Below, piece after piece: positions 1 to 8,012 of a DNA stretch of 64,000 nucleotides (positions are counted from its first letter, which is position 1; each line of letters starts with the position of its first letter). Under the pieces are notes generated by a model. That model did no database searches, was not told the DNA's origin, and saw nothing but the letters and a program-made list of their open reading frames with translations. The position numbers were made by a program, and so were the translations under genes. The stretch covers positions 1 through 64,000 of the forward strand of contig JBGPGE010000009.1 in NCBI GenBank assembly GCA_041483675.1. Reading direction: 5' to 3'. Source of the stretch: 2-12-FULL-60-19 sp041483675 (GTDB taxonomy: Bacteria > Desulfobacterota > Binatia > UBA9968).

Positions 1-246
1 ATTGGTTCGTTTGAGGCAGCAGCGCAGCCGATCGGGATCGTACAGCGCCATGATCGCCGCGTGGCCTTTAGCGCAGAGTTTGCCGAAATTGTGCGGGTTG
101 TCGGGGTTGCCTTCGACCTTCACCACGACGCCGTTGACGCGATGAGCGAGGATGCCGCAGCCGTTGCCACACATCTTGCAGACGCTGGGAATCCAGACGT
201 CGTCATCGGCATGGACGCGAGCGGGCACCGCTTCCCCACCCTTCAC
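1..246 (-). CDS. Molybdopterin oxidoreductase, N-terminal part (cut by window edge)
   Basis: The 82 visible codons encode the N-terminal Fe-S domain of a Mo/W-bis-MGD oxidoreductase of the DMSO-reductase superfamily. The cluster motif is C-x2-C-x3-C (CKMCGNGC) followed about 27 residues later by LCAKG, which supplies the fourth Cys. The stretch VKVEGNPDNPHNFGKLC is typical of the family. The GTG start overlaps the stop of the preceding solute-binding gene by four bases (GTGA), so the two are translationally coupled. No Tat signal is visible in the N-terminus, so a cytoplasmic enzyme is likely. The substrate cannot be told from this fragment. It is the last visible gene of a leftward operon with two solute-binding proteins and a UbiD decarboxylase, which suggests oxidation or hydroxylation of an imported organic compound (inference). 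Confidence 0.88.
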   Translation of the reverse strand, partial: MKGGEAVPARVHADDDVWIPSVCKMCGNGCGILAHRVNGVVVKVEGNPDNPHNFGKLCAKGHAAIMALYDPDRLRCCLKRTN

Positions 247-1283
247 TTTCCGCCCCCGGCCGCCTGTTGCGCTTGCGGCGAGCGACTCGCAGGGGGTAGA
301 ACCAGCTCGCGCCAGATGGTCTCGTACTCGCTCTCCCGTTTTAAATAGCTCTTGGCATCGAACAGAATCGAGTCGAAGCCGCTGCTCATATACGGGGGGT
401 CGGCTTCCACCGCCGGGTGGCACGGGACGCGCTTCCAGCGGCGGTAAATTTTTTGTCCTTCGAGAGAGAGAAGGTAATCGATCAACAGAAGCGCGGCGTG
501 GGGATGCGGGGCGGCGGCCGGCAAGGCCGCGCCGACGAGCTCGACCTCCACCGGCGCCAACGGGCGCCAGTCGATAGGCAGGTTGCGGCGCTTGAGCCAC
601 TCGGAGTTGTTGCTGTGGATATGCGGAGAAAGGGCGACGCTGCCGGCGGCGATCTGCTCGGCGATGATCTGGTGTCCGACGCGTACGCTTCCGACCTGGC
701 GCCCCAATGAGCGGAAAAAGTCTATCGCCTTTTTCTCGCCCCAGTAGTTCATCAACGCCGCCATCCAGCTCGCGTCATGGGCCTCCACGGTAATCTTGCC
801 CTTCAGTCTCGGGTCGAGCAGGCCGTCGTAGTCGTGCGGCACGGCAGCTTGGTCGATCAACTGTGGGTTCCAGGCCAGGACCAGATAATTTTTCTGCTCG
901 GCGACCCAGAAGCCTTCGCTCTCATGCAGCTCGCGCGGATAAACTTCCGCCTCCGGCGAATAGTAGGGGCAGAGCAGCCCGCGCTCTTTCAGTTTGCCGA
1001 GATTGAGGTCGTTGAGCTCGACCACGTCCGCCGCCGAGCCGCCGTCGCGGGACTCTTGAATAATGCGCTCCCGGATCGCGACTCCTTTGTCGCGCACCAT
1101 CTCGGGCTGGATGAACGGGTAGCGCATGCCGAAGGCCATGAGCAGCGATTGGATGTCCTCCGGCGCCGTCGAGGTGTAGAAGCTCAACCTTCCTTCTTCC
1201 ATCGCGCCGCGAGTCAATACCTCTTTGCGCTCCTCCCCGCGGAGCTGCGCCAGCTCGCTCACGGATAGTTTTTTAGTTTTCAC
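243..1283 (-). CDS. ABC-type extracellular solute-binding protein, family 1-like
   Basis: A 346-residue protein related to the Fe3+/spermidine-type periplasmic binding proteins: RLSFYTSTAPEDIQSLL near residue 33, DVVELNDLNLGKL, LAWNPQLI and a C-terminal LSLEGQKIYRRW segment are all typical. It begins with GTG, preceded by an AGGGG ribosome-binding site. Unlike most family members it has no visible signal peptide, so it may be cytoplasmic or the true start may be missed. It follows ubiD and overlaps the molybdopterin oxidoreductase start by four bases. No permease or ATPase gene accompanies it. Its ligand is unknown; operon position suggests the substrate of the neighbouring decarboxylase/oxidoreductase system. 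Confidence 0.75.
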   Translation of the reverse strand: MKTKKLSVSELAQLRGEERKEVLTRGAMEEGRLSFYTSTAPEDIQSLLMAFGMRYPFIQPEMVRDKGVAIRERIIQESRDGGSAADVVELNDLNLGKLKERGLLCPYYSPEAEVYPRELHESEGFWVAEQKNYLVLAWNPQLIDQAAVPHDYDGLLDPRLKGKITVEAHDASWMAALMNYWGEKKAIDFFRSLGRQVGSVRVGHQIIAEQIAAGSVALSPHIHSNNSEWLKRRNLPIDWRPLAPVEVELVGAALPAAAPHPHAALLLIDYLLSLEGQKIYRRWKRVPCHPAVEADPPYMSSGFDSILFDAKSYLKRESEYETIWRELVLPPASRSPQAQQAAGGGK

Positions 1284-1323
1284 CAGTACCCCTGCTTAAT
1301 CTCCCCCTTGCTAAGCGGGAGCG

Positions 1324-1420
1324 ACCCCCTCTTAGTCTCCCCCTTTGCAAGGGGGAGAAAGAGAGGGGGTATGGATTCCGGCTCTTGTCAGCCGCGGGCT
1401 GACTCCGCGTCACACCTTTT
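1324..1420. repeat. MITE-like palindromic repeat (partial copy)
   Basis: The inner arms form a palindrome (ccccctcttagtctccccc facing gggggagaaagagaggggg), followed by the tail tatggattccggctcttgtcagcc that is shared with the element at 7849-7972. The outer cgtcattcccg end is missing, so this is a truncated copy. It fills the gap between ubiD and the second solute-binding gene inside the operon and could form a strong RNA hairpin there. Confidence 0.7.
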
Positions 1421-3035
1421 TTTTCTGCTGCAAAATCTCTTCCGCGATCTTGTCGAACTCGCCGCGGTCGCCCATCTCGGCGTGGCGGCGATAACTTTCC
1501 GGCCATTCCCCCCAGGAGACGCCGTGCCACGGCTCGCGCGGCTTGAGCGACGGAAGCCCCTCCTCTTCCCAGATCTCCCTTGCCCGATCCATATATTTTT
1601 TGGTCGGCAGCGAGGTCGGCGTGTAGGGCCACTTGCGCGTCGCGTCGATCAAGATCGAAGAATTTCCCTGCAGCCCGGAGCGGTTGGTTGGAAATTCCTG
1701 CTCGTCGAGCGACAAGGTGCGCGGGCCGCCCGACTGGTCCGCCGTCGCGCCCCGGCCCTGGACGATGTGGGTGTCGCGGTGGGGTTGATAGCGAAAACAG
1801 ATCGCCCAGAAGACGGAATCTAAATCCCACGGGTCGATATCGTCGTCGACGGCGATCGCGATCTTGGGCCATTCGGTCGAGACGGCGAGCGAGGCGTTGA
1901 GCGCCTGCCAGACGGTGCGATTGGAAGTCCGGGTACCACCCAGGTCTTGCAGTCGGATGACGGCGAGCCGGCGCGAGCCGCCGCAGTGGTGAAACGCCAC
2001 GTCTTTCACCTGGGGAATGCCGCAGGAGCTGCGGAGAAAGTTGATCATGTGGGCTTCGCGGTTGATATTGCCCATCACGCTCGATTCGCTCGGCGGAAAC
2101 TGGTCGACGAGATCGTGCCAGATGGGATTTTTGCGGTGCGTGATGCAGCGGATGTGAAACGCCAGGGCCGAGCGATCGATGAAAGTGTAGCCGGTGTGCT
2201 CGCCGCTCGCGGGGTCGGGCAGGACGTAGTCGGTGGGGATTTCACCTTCCAGGACGATCTCCGCCGTCGCCGGAACTTCCAGATCGACCGTCTCGCAACG
2301 CACCACTTCGATCGGCTCGCCCGCCAGGCCGCCGGCGACGTCCAGCTCGGAGACGCCGTAAGGAATCTCCGTGATGCTGGTCATCACCACGGCCGGCGAC
2401 GGCCCCACGACCGCCGCCACCTGAAGCGGCACGCCGCGCCCTTTGCACTTCTGCCAGTGGATTCGCATATGGCCGCGCGGCGAAACCCGCGCGCAGCTCT
2501 CCGCTGGGCCGAGCAGGACGCCGTTGTAGGTGCCGACGTTGACCTCTCCGGTCTCCGGATCTTTGCTGACCCAGCACAGGCCGCTCAAGCGCGGCAGCGC
2601 CTCCCAGCCGTTGGTCGTGACCGGTATCGGAAACTCTTTGAGCCCGCCGTGGGCCAGCAGCCCGTCGCCCACGTGAATCTCCTCTTTCACCGGCCCGCTC
2701 GGGACGCGCTTGGGAGGCAGAGGGCGGCGCAAGGCCTCGGCCCACTTGTCGTACATCGCCTGGCGGGTCGCGGCGCAGTTGAGCGCTATGGCGTACGCTT
2801 CTAGAGACGGCGCGATGACCGCGGAGGCGACGGCGCCGTTGTAACTCTCGCCGTTGGTTCCCACGAGCCGGTCGAAGAAAAAACCGAAACGTTCCGCCTC
2901 GTCGAGGCCGCGGAACTGCCAACGCACGAGCGGATGGAGCTCGGTGTCTTTGTTGATCGCGCGGCGGATGTGCTTGAGCTTGCCCGCTTTTTCCAGGGCG
3001 TCGAGATATCCTCTTAAGTCTTTGTATGCGGCCAT
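1410..3035 (-). CDS. UbiD family decarboxylase
   Basis: A 541-residue UbiD-family (de)carboxylase, the usual length. These enzymes use prenylated FMN made by a UbiX partner and act on aromatic or alpha,beta-unsaturated acids; no UbiX is visible here. Family landmarks are present: GTYNGVLLGPAESC near 168-181, RGHMRIHW near 187-194 with the conserved Arg, and the acidic motif around 274-283 (DPASGEHTGY). In fungal Fdc1 and E. coli UbiD the first acid of that motif is Glu; here it is Asp274, with Glu279 at the second position. The ATG start lies four bases after the upstream solute-binding gene. The pairing with solute-binding proteins and a Mo enzyme points to catabolism of an imported acid rather than ubiquinone synthesis (inference). 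Confidence 0.9.
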   Translation of the reverse strand: MAAYKDLRGYLDALEKAGKLKHIRRAINKDTELHPLVRWQFRGLDEAERFGFFFDRLVGTNGESYNGAVASAVIAPSLEAYAIALNCAATRQAMYDKWAEALRRPLPPKRVPSGPVKEEIHVGDGLLAHGGLKEFPIPVTTNGWEALPRLSGLCWVSKDPETGEVNVGTYNGVLLGPAESCARVSPRGHMRIHWQKCKGRGVPLQVAAVVGPSPAVVMTSITEIPYGVSELDVAGGLAGEPIEVVRCETVDLEVPATAEIVLEGEIPTDYVLPDPASGEHTGYTFIDRSALAFHIRCITHRKNPIWHDLVDQFPPSESSVMGNINREAHMINFLRSSCGIPQVKDVAFHHCGGSRRLAVIRLQDLGGTRTSNRTVWQALNASLAVSTEWPKIAIAVDDDIDPWDLDSVFWAICFRYQPHRDTHIVQGRGATADQSGGPRTLSLDEQEFPTNRSGLQGNSSILIDATRKWPYTPTSLPTKKYMDRAREIWEEEGLPSLKPREPWHGVSWGEWPESYRRHAEMGDRGEFDKIAEEILQQKKKV

Positions 3036-3039
3036 CGTT

Positions 3040-4008
3040 TCACTCTTTGATGCCCAGCTCCTTGTGAACCTCGGTCAAAAACGTCAGTTGGACCACCTGA
3101 GAAAGCGGAACCTCTTTTTGCTGCTTGATCGTGGCCAGCGTCTGCTCGATGACCTTGCGAACGGCTTCCATAGTCGCCGAGCCGCTCGGGCTCAGCGTCC
3201 TCACTATGCTCTGGTAACTTCGCTCCGCGATCTCCGGCTCGATATTCCATTCCTTCGAGATTAAGGCCACGACTCTGCCCTTTTCCCGGCGCAGGTAGAT
3301 CAAGCTCTTGACGAAGCCGCGCACCATTCGCCTGACCTGATCCGGGTTGGCGCGGATCTTGTCGTCCGAGGTCACAAGCCCGGCCTGAAGTTGGTCTTTC
3401 ACGATGTCGGCGGCCCAGGCGACAACCTTGAATCCCTCTCGCTCGGCGATCGCGTCGTAGGGCGGAGTGAACAGCGCCGCTTGGACCGCGTTGGCGCGCA
3501 GCGCGACCAGCTGGTTGGTCTGGGTTCCGAGCGGCATCGTGATGACGTCTTTATCCGGGTTCAGCCCGGAATAGCGGACGATCTCGCGCGCAACGATGTC
3601 CGTGGTGCTGCCCTTGGAGGAGACCGAGATGAGTTTGCCTTTGAGATCCGTGACGCTCTTGATCTCCGGACGCGCATTCAATGAGAGCGCGGCTTGAATG
3701 CCGCCGAAGGCGATGACTTTTACCGGGAGTCCGGTTGTGGCCGCGCGGAGCATGGTATCCGCGGCCGTCCCGAAATCCAGCTCGCGCGAGATCAGCGCCG
3801 GCCCGACCAAAGCGGTCCGCATCTGCACGATCTGGACGTCCAGCCGCTCTTCCCGAAAGAGACCGAAGCGGACGCCCACGTAAGACGGAAGCTGGCTTAG
3901 AGCGTGGACCGGCACCGCGAGGGTGACGCGCTCGAGCTTCTCCTGGGCGACAGCCGGCCAGGAAAAAAAGAGCGAGAGAAAGGCGATTAAAGCGCCCGTG
4001 TGCTTCAT
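3040..4008 (-). CDS. NMT1/SsuA-like ABC transporter solute-binding protein
   Basis: A 322-residue periplasmic binding protein of the NitT/TauT (NMT1/THI5-like) family. An N-terminal signal peptide is clear (MKHTGALIAFLSLFFSWPA then VAQ). Family marks follow: LPSYVGVRFGLFREERLDV, LISRELDFGTAADTMLRAATTG, and the DLKGKLISVSSKGSTTDIVAR segment. Paralogues of this type are abundant in Rokubacteria- and Binatota-like genomes, usually without their permease and ATPase; none is present here either. It is the first gene of the leftward operon and lies about 30 bases downstream of the predicted start site of a sigma-54-type promoter. Ligand unknown. Confidence 0.88.
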   Translation of the reverse strand: MKHTGALIAFLSLFFSWPAVAQEKLERVTLAVPVHALSQLPSYVGVRFGLFREERLDVQIVQMRTALVGPALISRELDFGTAADTMLRAATTGLPVKVIAFGGIQAALSLNARPEIKSVTDLKGKLISVSSKGSTTDIVAREIVRYSGLNPDKDVITMPLGTQTNQLVALRANAVQAALFTPPYDAIAEREGFKVVAWAADIVKDQLQAGLVTSDDKIRANPDQVRRMVRGFVKSLIYLRREKGRVVALISKEWNIEPEIAERSYQSIVRTLSPSGSATMEAVRKVIEQTLATIKQQKEVPLSQVVQLTFLTEVHKELGIKE

Positions 4009-4048
4009 ATAACACCCAAGCCCAACAGAGTTCGGAAAGGTAAGCTTC

Positions 4049-4063
4049 GCAATTACGATGCCA
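4049..4063 (-). promoter_or_regulatory. Candidate sigma-54 (-24/-12) promoter
   Basis: On the minus strand the sequence reads TGGCATCGTAATTGC. It has the invariant GG and GC separated by exactly ten bases and matches TGGCAY-N5-TTGC. The start site expected about 12 bases downstream would be near 4037, leaving a roughly 30-base leader before the solute-binding gene. The promoter sits in the divergent gap shared with a sigma-54 activator, which makes a functional match more likely. Confidence 0.7.
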
Positions 4064-4199
4064 CGCTTCGACGTTGCTCTGCTGGCCGCGTCGGAACTCG
4101 ATTCCCGGAAGAAGGGATTCTTATCGGTGAGAAAATGGCGGCGGCGTTTTCCTAATCATAGGTAAACCGGAGGCCGCGGGATCGCCTTGCACCGGCGGT

Positions 4200-5201
4200 T
4201 TGAATTGCGGCGAGCAACAGACTATAAACAGGACATTAAGCCATTTCGGCGCGCTCATGGAAAACGACTTCGGACAAATCATCGGCAAGAGCAAGCCGCT
4301 CAGGGACGTGCTGGAGATGGCGAAGAAAGTCGCGCCCACCCAGGCTACCGTCCTGATTACCGGCGAGAGCGGCAGCGGCAAGGAGCTGGTCGCCCACGCC
4401 ATCCACGCCCACAGCGACCGGCACGACAAGCTCTTCCTGCCGGTCAACTGCGGCGCGCTGCCGGAGACGTTGTTGGAGAGCCTCCTGTTCGGCCACATGA
4501 AGGGCTCCTTTACCGGCGCCTTTGCCAATCAGGAAGGGCTCTTTGAGAAGGCGCGCGGCGGGACGATCTTCCTGGACGAGATCGGTGAGATTCCGCAGCA
4601 CTTGCAGGTAAAACTACTCCGGGCGCTGGAAGCCAAAGAGATTCTCCCGATCGGCAGCACGACGCCGCGGCGGATCGACGTGCGGGTGCTCGCGGCGACC
4701 AATCGGGATTTGAAGAAAGAGGTCGAGTTGGGGCGCTTTCGCGACGATCTCTACTATCGGCTCAACATCATGGAGATCCACATTCCGCCGCTCAGAGAGC
4801 GCCCCGAAGACATTCCCATGCTGATCGAGTATCTGATTCAGAAGCATAACCCGGAGCTGAAAAGAAATTTCAAAGGGGCGCAGCCCGCGGTGGTGCGCGC
4901 GCTCATGTCGCTACCCTGGAAGGGCAACGTGCGCGAGCTGGACAACGTGATCGAACATATCATGATCCTGGCGGACGGGGACTGGATCGCGCTCGACGAC
5001 ATGCCGCCCGCCTTGCTCAACAGCGACGAAACGGTGCCGCCATTTACGCCCGATCTCAAGGAAGCGGTGAAGCAGTTCGAGAAGCAGCACATCATGAGGG
5101 TGTTGGATCAGGTCGGGCAGGACAGGAAAGAAGCCGCCAAGCTGCTCGACATCAGCCTTTCCTCTTTGTATCGCAAACTGGAAGAGCTCGGCATCACATA
5201 G
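4200..5201 (+). CDS. Sigma-54-dependent transcriptional activator without sensor domain
   Basis: A 333-residue enhancer-binding protein. The AAA+ domain starts almost at the N-terminus: Walker A GESGSGKE at 55-62, the sigma-54-contact loop as GSFTGA (102-107; consensus GAFTGA), Walker B IFLDEIGE at 123-130, and the arginine-finger region FRDDLYYRLN. A Fis-type helix-turn-helix ends the protein (DRKEAAKLLDISLSSLYRKL). There is no receiver, PAS or GAF domain upstream, and the frame closes 70 bases before the start, so activity may be constitutive or controlled by a partner, as in PspF. The listed start is TTG at 4200; an ATG at 4257 is equally plausible and neither has a convincing ribosome-binding site. 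The divergent operon has a matching -24/-12 promoter, its likely target. Confidence 0.9.
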   Translation: MNCGEQQTINRTLSHFGALMENDFGQIIGKSKPLRDVLEMAKKVAPTQATVLITGESGSGKELVAHAIHAHSDRHDKLFLPVNCGALPETLLESLLFGHMKGSFTGAFANQEGLFEKARGGTIFLDEIGEIPQHLQVKLLRALEAKEILPIGSTTPRRIDVRVLAATNRDLKKEVELGRFRDDLYYRLNIMEIHIPPLRERPEDIPMLIEYLIQKHNPELKRNFKGAQPAVVRALMSLPWKGNVRELDNVIEHIMILADGDWIALDDMPPALLNSDETVPPFTPDLKEAVKQFEKQHIMRVLDQVGQDRKEAAKLLDISLSSLYRKLEELGIT

Positions 5202-5298
5202 ATCCGTTATCCGTCTACTCTCGATTCGTTACCCCCTAGCGGATTCTCCCCTCGGTTTTCAAACGCGCGACGGCGAACGCAGCACCGCCAACTAGACC

Positions 5299-5751
5299 AT
5301 GATCTTCGAAGGCAAAATTGAGGTCGCCGCTTCTCCTCTCGAGGTTTGGGATTTTCTCATGGACATCGAAAAGTTCGCGGCATGCCTGCCGGGACTGGAG
5401 CAGGTGACGCAGGTCGACGAGCGCACGTTCGACGGCGTCATCGTCGCCGCCGTCGGCCCCATCTCGGGAAAATTCGCGTTCCGCTCGACTATGGTCGATA
5501 TCACGCCGCCCACGGAGATGGTCGTGCAGACGGAGGGCACGGACTCGGTCACAAAAAGCGCGGTGAGCGTGACCATGAAAGTCGGGTTGACGGAGAAGAT
5601 TGCAAGCCGCACGGAACTGGGTTATCACGCGGAGGTCGGCATCAAAGGAAGGCTGGCAATCCTCGGCGACATGGTGCTGCGCGCGACCACGGTGCTGATC
5701 CTGGAAGAATTCGCCCGCCGCCTGCGAGCGCAGTTGGAGGATAAGTTCTGA
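5299..5751 (+). CDS. CoxG-like SRPBCC protein (CO dehydrogenase subunit G family)
   Basis: A 150-residue START/SRPBCC-fold protein of the CoxG family. The N-terminus (IEVAASPLEVWDFLMDIEKFAACLPG) and the GPISGKFAF and ASRTELGYHAEVGIKGRL segments are typical. CoxG recruits molybdenum hydroxylases to the membrane in aerobic CO oxidation, but the family is also found with other oxidoreductases. Here no coxMSL genes are adjacent; the neighbours are a sigma-54 activator and a GMC oxidoreductase, with a molybdopterin enzyme 5 kb away on the other strand. Its stop codon lies inside the first unit of a heptanucleotide repeat, so the gene end may have been shaped by repeat expansion. Confidence 0.85.
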   Translation: MIFEGKIEVAASPLEVWDFLMDIEKFAACLPGLEQVTQVDERTFDGVIVAAVGPISGKFAFRSTMVDITPPTEMVVQTEGTDSVTKSAVSVTMKVGLTEKIASRTELGYHAEVGIKGRLAILGDMVLRATTVLILEEFARRLRAQLEDKF

Positions 5752-5780
5752 GTTCTGAGTTCTGAGTTCTGAGTTCTGAG
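5745..5780. repeat. Heptanucleotide tandem repeat (gttctga x5)
   Basis: Five perfect copies of gttctga run from the last codons of coxG to just before the ribosome-binding site of the GMC gene. The unit recurs in variant form (gtgctga) at 20751 and 43631. Such short tandemly repeated heptamers resemble the STRR sequences known from filamentous cyanobacteria. Confidence 0.95.
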
Positions 5781-5792
5781 CGGAGCGAGGAT

Positions 5793-7302
5793 ATGGATTC
5801 CTATGACGTGATCGTCGCCGGCGGCGGCTCCGCCGGCTGCGCCGCCGCCGCGCGCCTGTCGGAAGACGCAAGGCGGAGGGTTCTCCTGCTCGAAGCCGGG
5901 CCCGATCCGCAGCCTATCCCCGACATCGTGAGCGACGCGGCAAAACAGGTGCGCCTACTTCTGGAGTCTCCCTATGTCGCGATGTATCCCACCGAGCGGA
6001 ACCTCGACCTCAGCGTGTTTTATAATCTGGCGGGAAGAATCATGGGCGGAGGCTCGTCGGTCAACGTGATGTCGGCCTTGCGCCCGACCAGGTTCGACCT
6101 CGATACCTGGGCGAGGCTGGGCAATCCCGACTGGTCTTACGAAAAAGTGTTGCCGGTGCTCAAGCGGATCGAGTCCGACCAGGATTATCCCGACAGCCCC
6201 CTGCACGGGCGCGACGGCCCGCTCTACGTCAAGCGGCCGATCACCTTCGACGCGCCCCTCTCTCCGCCGGTCAAAGCGTTCATCGACGGCGCCGTGGGCA
6301 TGGGCCTTCCGCTTTGCCCGGACATCAATGTTCCCGATCCGTTGGGCGTCTGCCTTGCGCCGTACAATATCAAGCACGGCAAGCGCCAATCGACCACGGT
6401 CGCTTATCTCGATCCGGCGCGGTCGCGGCCGAATCTCACGATCGTCTCCGAAGCCCTGGTCGTGGGATTAAAGCTCAACGGGGTGAAAGCCGAAGGCGTG
6501 CTCTACGAGAAGGATGGAAAGATAGAAACCGCGCTTGCGCGTCACGTCGCGCTCAGCGCCGGCGTCTATCACACGCCGCAGATCCTCATGCTCTCCGGCA
6601 TCGGTCCGGAAGCGGAGCTTAGGCGACACGCCATTCGCGTGGTTCACGCTCTCGACGGCGTCGGCGAAAATTATCAGGATCACGCCGTCGTCTACATGAC
6701 GTACGCAGGGAAAAAGACTTTTCGGGAAGATTGGGTCGTGCCGCGCTTTCGCCTCGTGATCAAAAGCGACCCGAGCGTCGGATGCGGGAATTTTCACATC
6801 GTCATGCGGCCGTCGACGGAGGTTCAGGGGATCAAGCGCATGCTGCCGGTTTCGGCCCATCTCCTCGAACAGCGCAATCGGGGCCGGCTCCGGCTGGCGA
6901 GTTCGGATCCTCGCGAGCTGCCCCCTCGTCGATGCGCGCATGCTCGAAGATCCGGGAGACATTCAGGCGATGCTTGCGGCGATGAAGTTTATCTCCGAGC
7001 TCGTACAGAGTGGACCGGCGCAAGAGTTTTACGGTCCGCTCTTGCAGCCCGCCGCCGGCGACGATTGGGCGAAATTCGCCCGCTCGACCTATGACAGCTA
7101 CCACCACGGAGTGGGAACGTGTATGATGGGCCCGGCGTCGAACAACATGGCTGTGGTGGACCAGAGCCTGCGGGTGTGCGGAATGGAAAATCTATGGATC
7201 GGCGACGCGTCGATCATGCCGACGGTGACGCACGCCAACACCAACCTGACGGCGATCATGATCGGCGAGCGGCTGGCTGATTTCATCGAAGGAGCCGGCT
7301 AG
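5793..7302 (+). pseudogene. GMC-family FAD oxidoreductase with a +1 frameshift
   Basis: Glucose-methanol-choline oxidoreductase (about 500 residues once the frame is restored). The N-terminus carries the FAD dinucleotide motif (DVIVAGGGSAGCAAAARL) and GGGSSVNVM. The C-terminus carries the catalytic His region (YHHGVGTCMMGP) and the closing motif DASIMPTVTHANTNLTAI with its Asn. The two halves are in different frames: a run of five C at 6921-6925 has one C too many, so translation from 5793 leaves the family after PRELP, while the correct frame resumes with LVDARMLEDPG. Removing one C restores a full enzyme that ends one base before the next gene. A homopolymer sequencing error is as likely as a true mutation. 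GMC enzymes oxidise alcohols using FAD. Confidence 0.85.
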
Positions 7303-7803
7303 ATGGAACTAAGCGCGAACGAGATCGTCAAAGAAATAAAGCGGGCCGACATCCGGTTCGTCGTCGCCCTGCCCGATCGCACCACCAGCGAGCATCTGCT
7401 GAAGCCGATGCTGCGAGACCCGGAGTTGAAGGTCGTCCAGGTCTGCAAGGAGGACGAGGGAGTCTCCATCTGTAGCGCCCTCTACGCCACCGGCCATCGC
7501 GCGCTGCTTCTCATTCAGTACACCGGCCTGCTGGATTCGATTAACTCTCTGCGCGGCGGCGCAATCGAGGGACAAAACCCGGTCTGTATGATGGTGGGTC
7601 TATTGGGCAAAGAGCCGGGCGTGGCGCCGACGCAATCGAAGCGCTACGGCCTGCGGATCGTGGAGCCGATCCTCGACGCGATGGAAATCGAGCACCACCT
7701 GATCGAACAGCCGGAAGATGTGATAAAAATCGCGCCGGCGGTCGCGCGCGCCTACGAGCGCTCGCTGCCCGTCGTGCTGCTTATCGGCCGGGAGCCGCGC
7801 TAG
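7303..7803 (+). CDS. ThDP-dependent decarboxylase, alpha subunit (ComD/phosphonopyruvate decarboxylase-like)
   Basis: A 166-residue protein corresponding to the N-terminal (Pyr) half of thiamine-diphosphate decarboxylases such as sulfopyruvate decarboxylase ComD or phosphonopyruvate decarboxylase. The CKEDEGVSICSALYATGHRALLL region contains the Glu (EDEG) expected to activate the cofactor, followed by GLLDSINSLRGGAIEGQNPV. The ATG directly follows the GMC stop codon. The PP half is encoded separately at 8013, with a MITE-like repeat wedged between the two halves. The two subunits should form one active enzyme acting on a 2-oxo acid. The exact substrate cannot be assigned. Confidence 0.85.
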   Translation: MELSANEIVKEIKRADIRFVVALPDRTTSEHLLKPMLRDPELKVVQVCKEDEGVSICSALYATGHRALLLIQYTGLLDSINSLRGGAIEGQNPVCMMVGLLGKEPGVAPTQSKRYGLRIVEPILDAMEIEHHLIEQPEDVIKIAPAVARAYERSLPVVLLIGREPR

Positions 7804-7848
7804 CGTCATGAGGTGCTTATTCGCCGACAAAATCGACGCCACGTTTTT

Positions 7849-7972
7849 CGTCATTCCCGCGCAAGCGGGAATCCAGAACCCCCTCTTTGTCTCCCCCTTG
7901 CTAAGGGGGAGACAAAGAGGGGGTATGGATTCCGGCTCTCGTCAGCCTGAGCCTGACTCGGCCGGAATGACG
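7849..7972. repeat. MITE-like palindromic repeat, full copy
   Basis: A 124-bp element with terminal inverted repeats cgtcattcccg / cggaatgacg and a long internal palindrome (ccccctctttgtctccccc facing its complement). Related copies lie at 1324, 11502, 21826 and 33869. This one separates the two ThDP subunit genes. Confidence 0.9.
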
Positions 7973-8012
7973 GCAAGAGGTGGTAACGAATCTATGAAAC
8001 ACCGGTGCTGAC

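Noticed and set aside
1..246. Selenocysteine in the molybdopterin oxidoreductase
   Set aside because: Only the N-terminal Fe-S domain is visible; no in-frame TGA occurs there and the Mo-ligand position is outside the window.
5745..5780. CRISPR array
   Set aside because: The heptamer arrays have no spacers, and no cas genes are present; they are simple tandem repeats.
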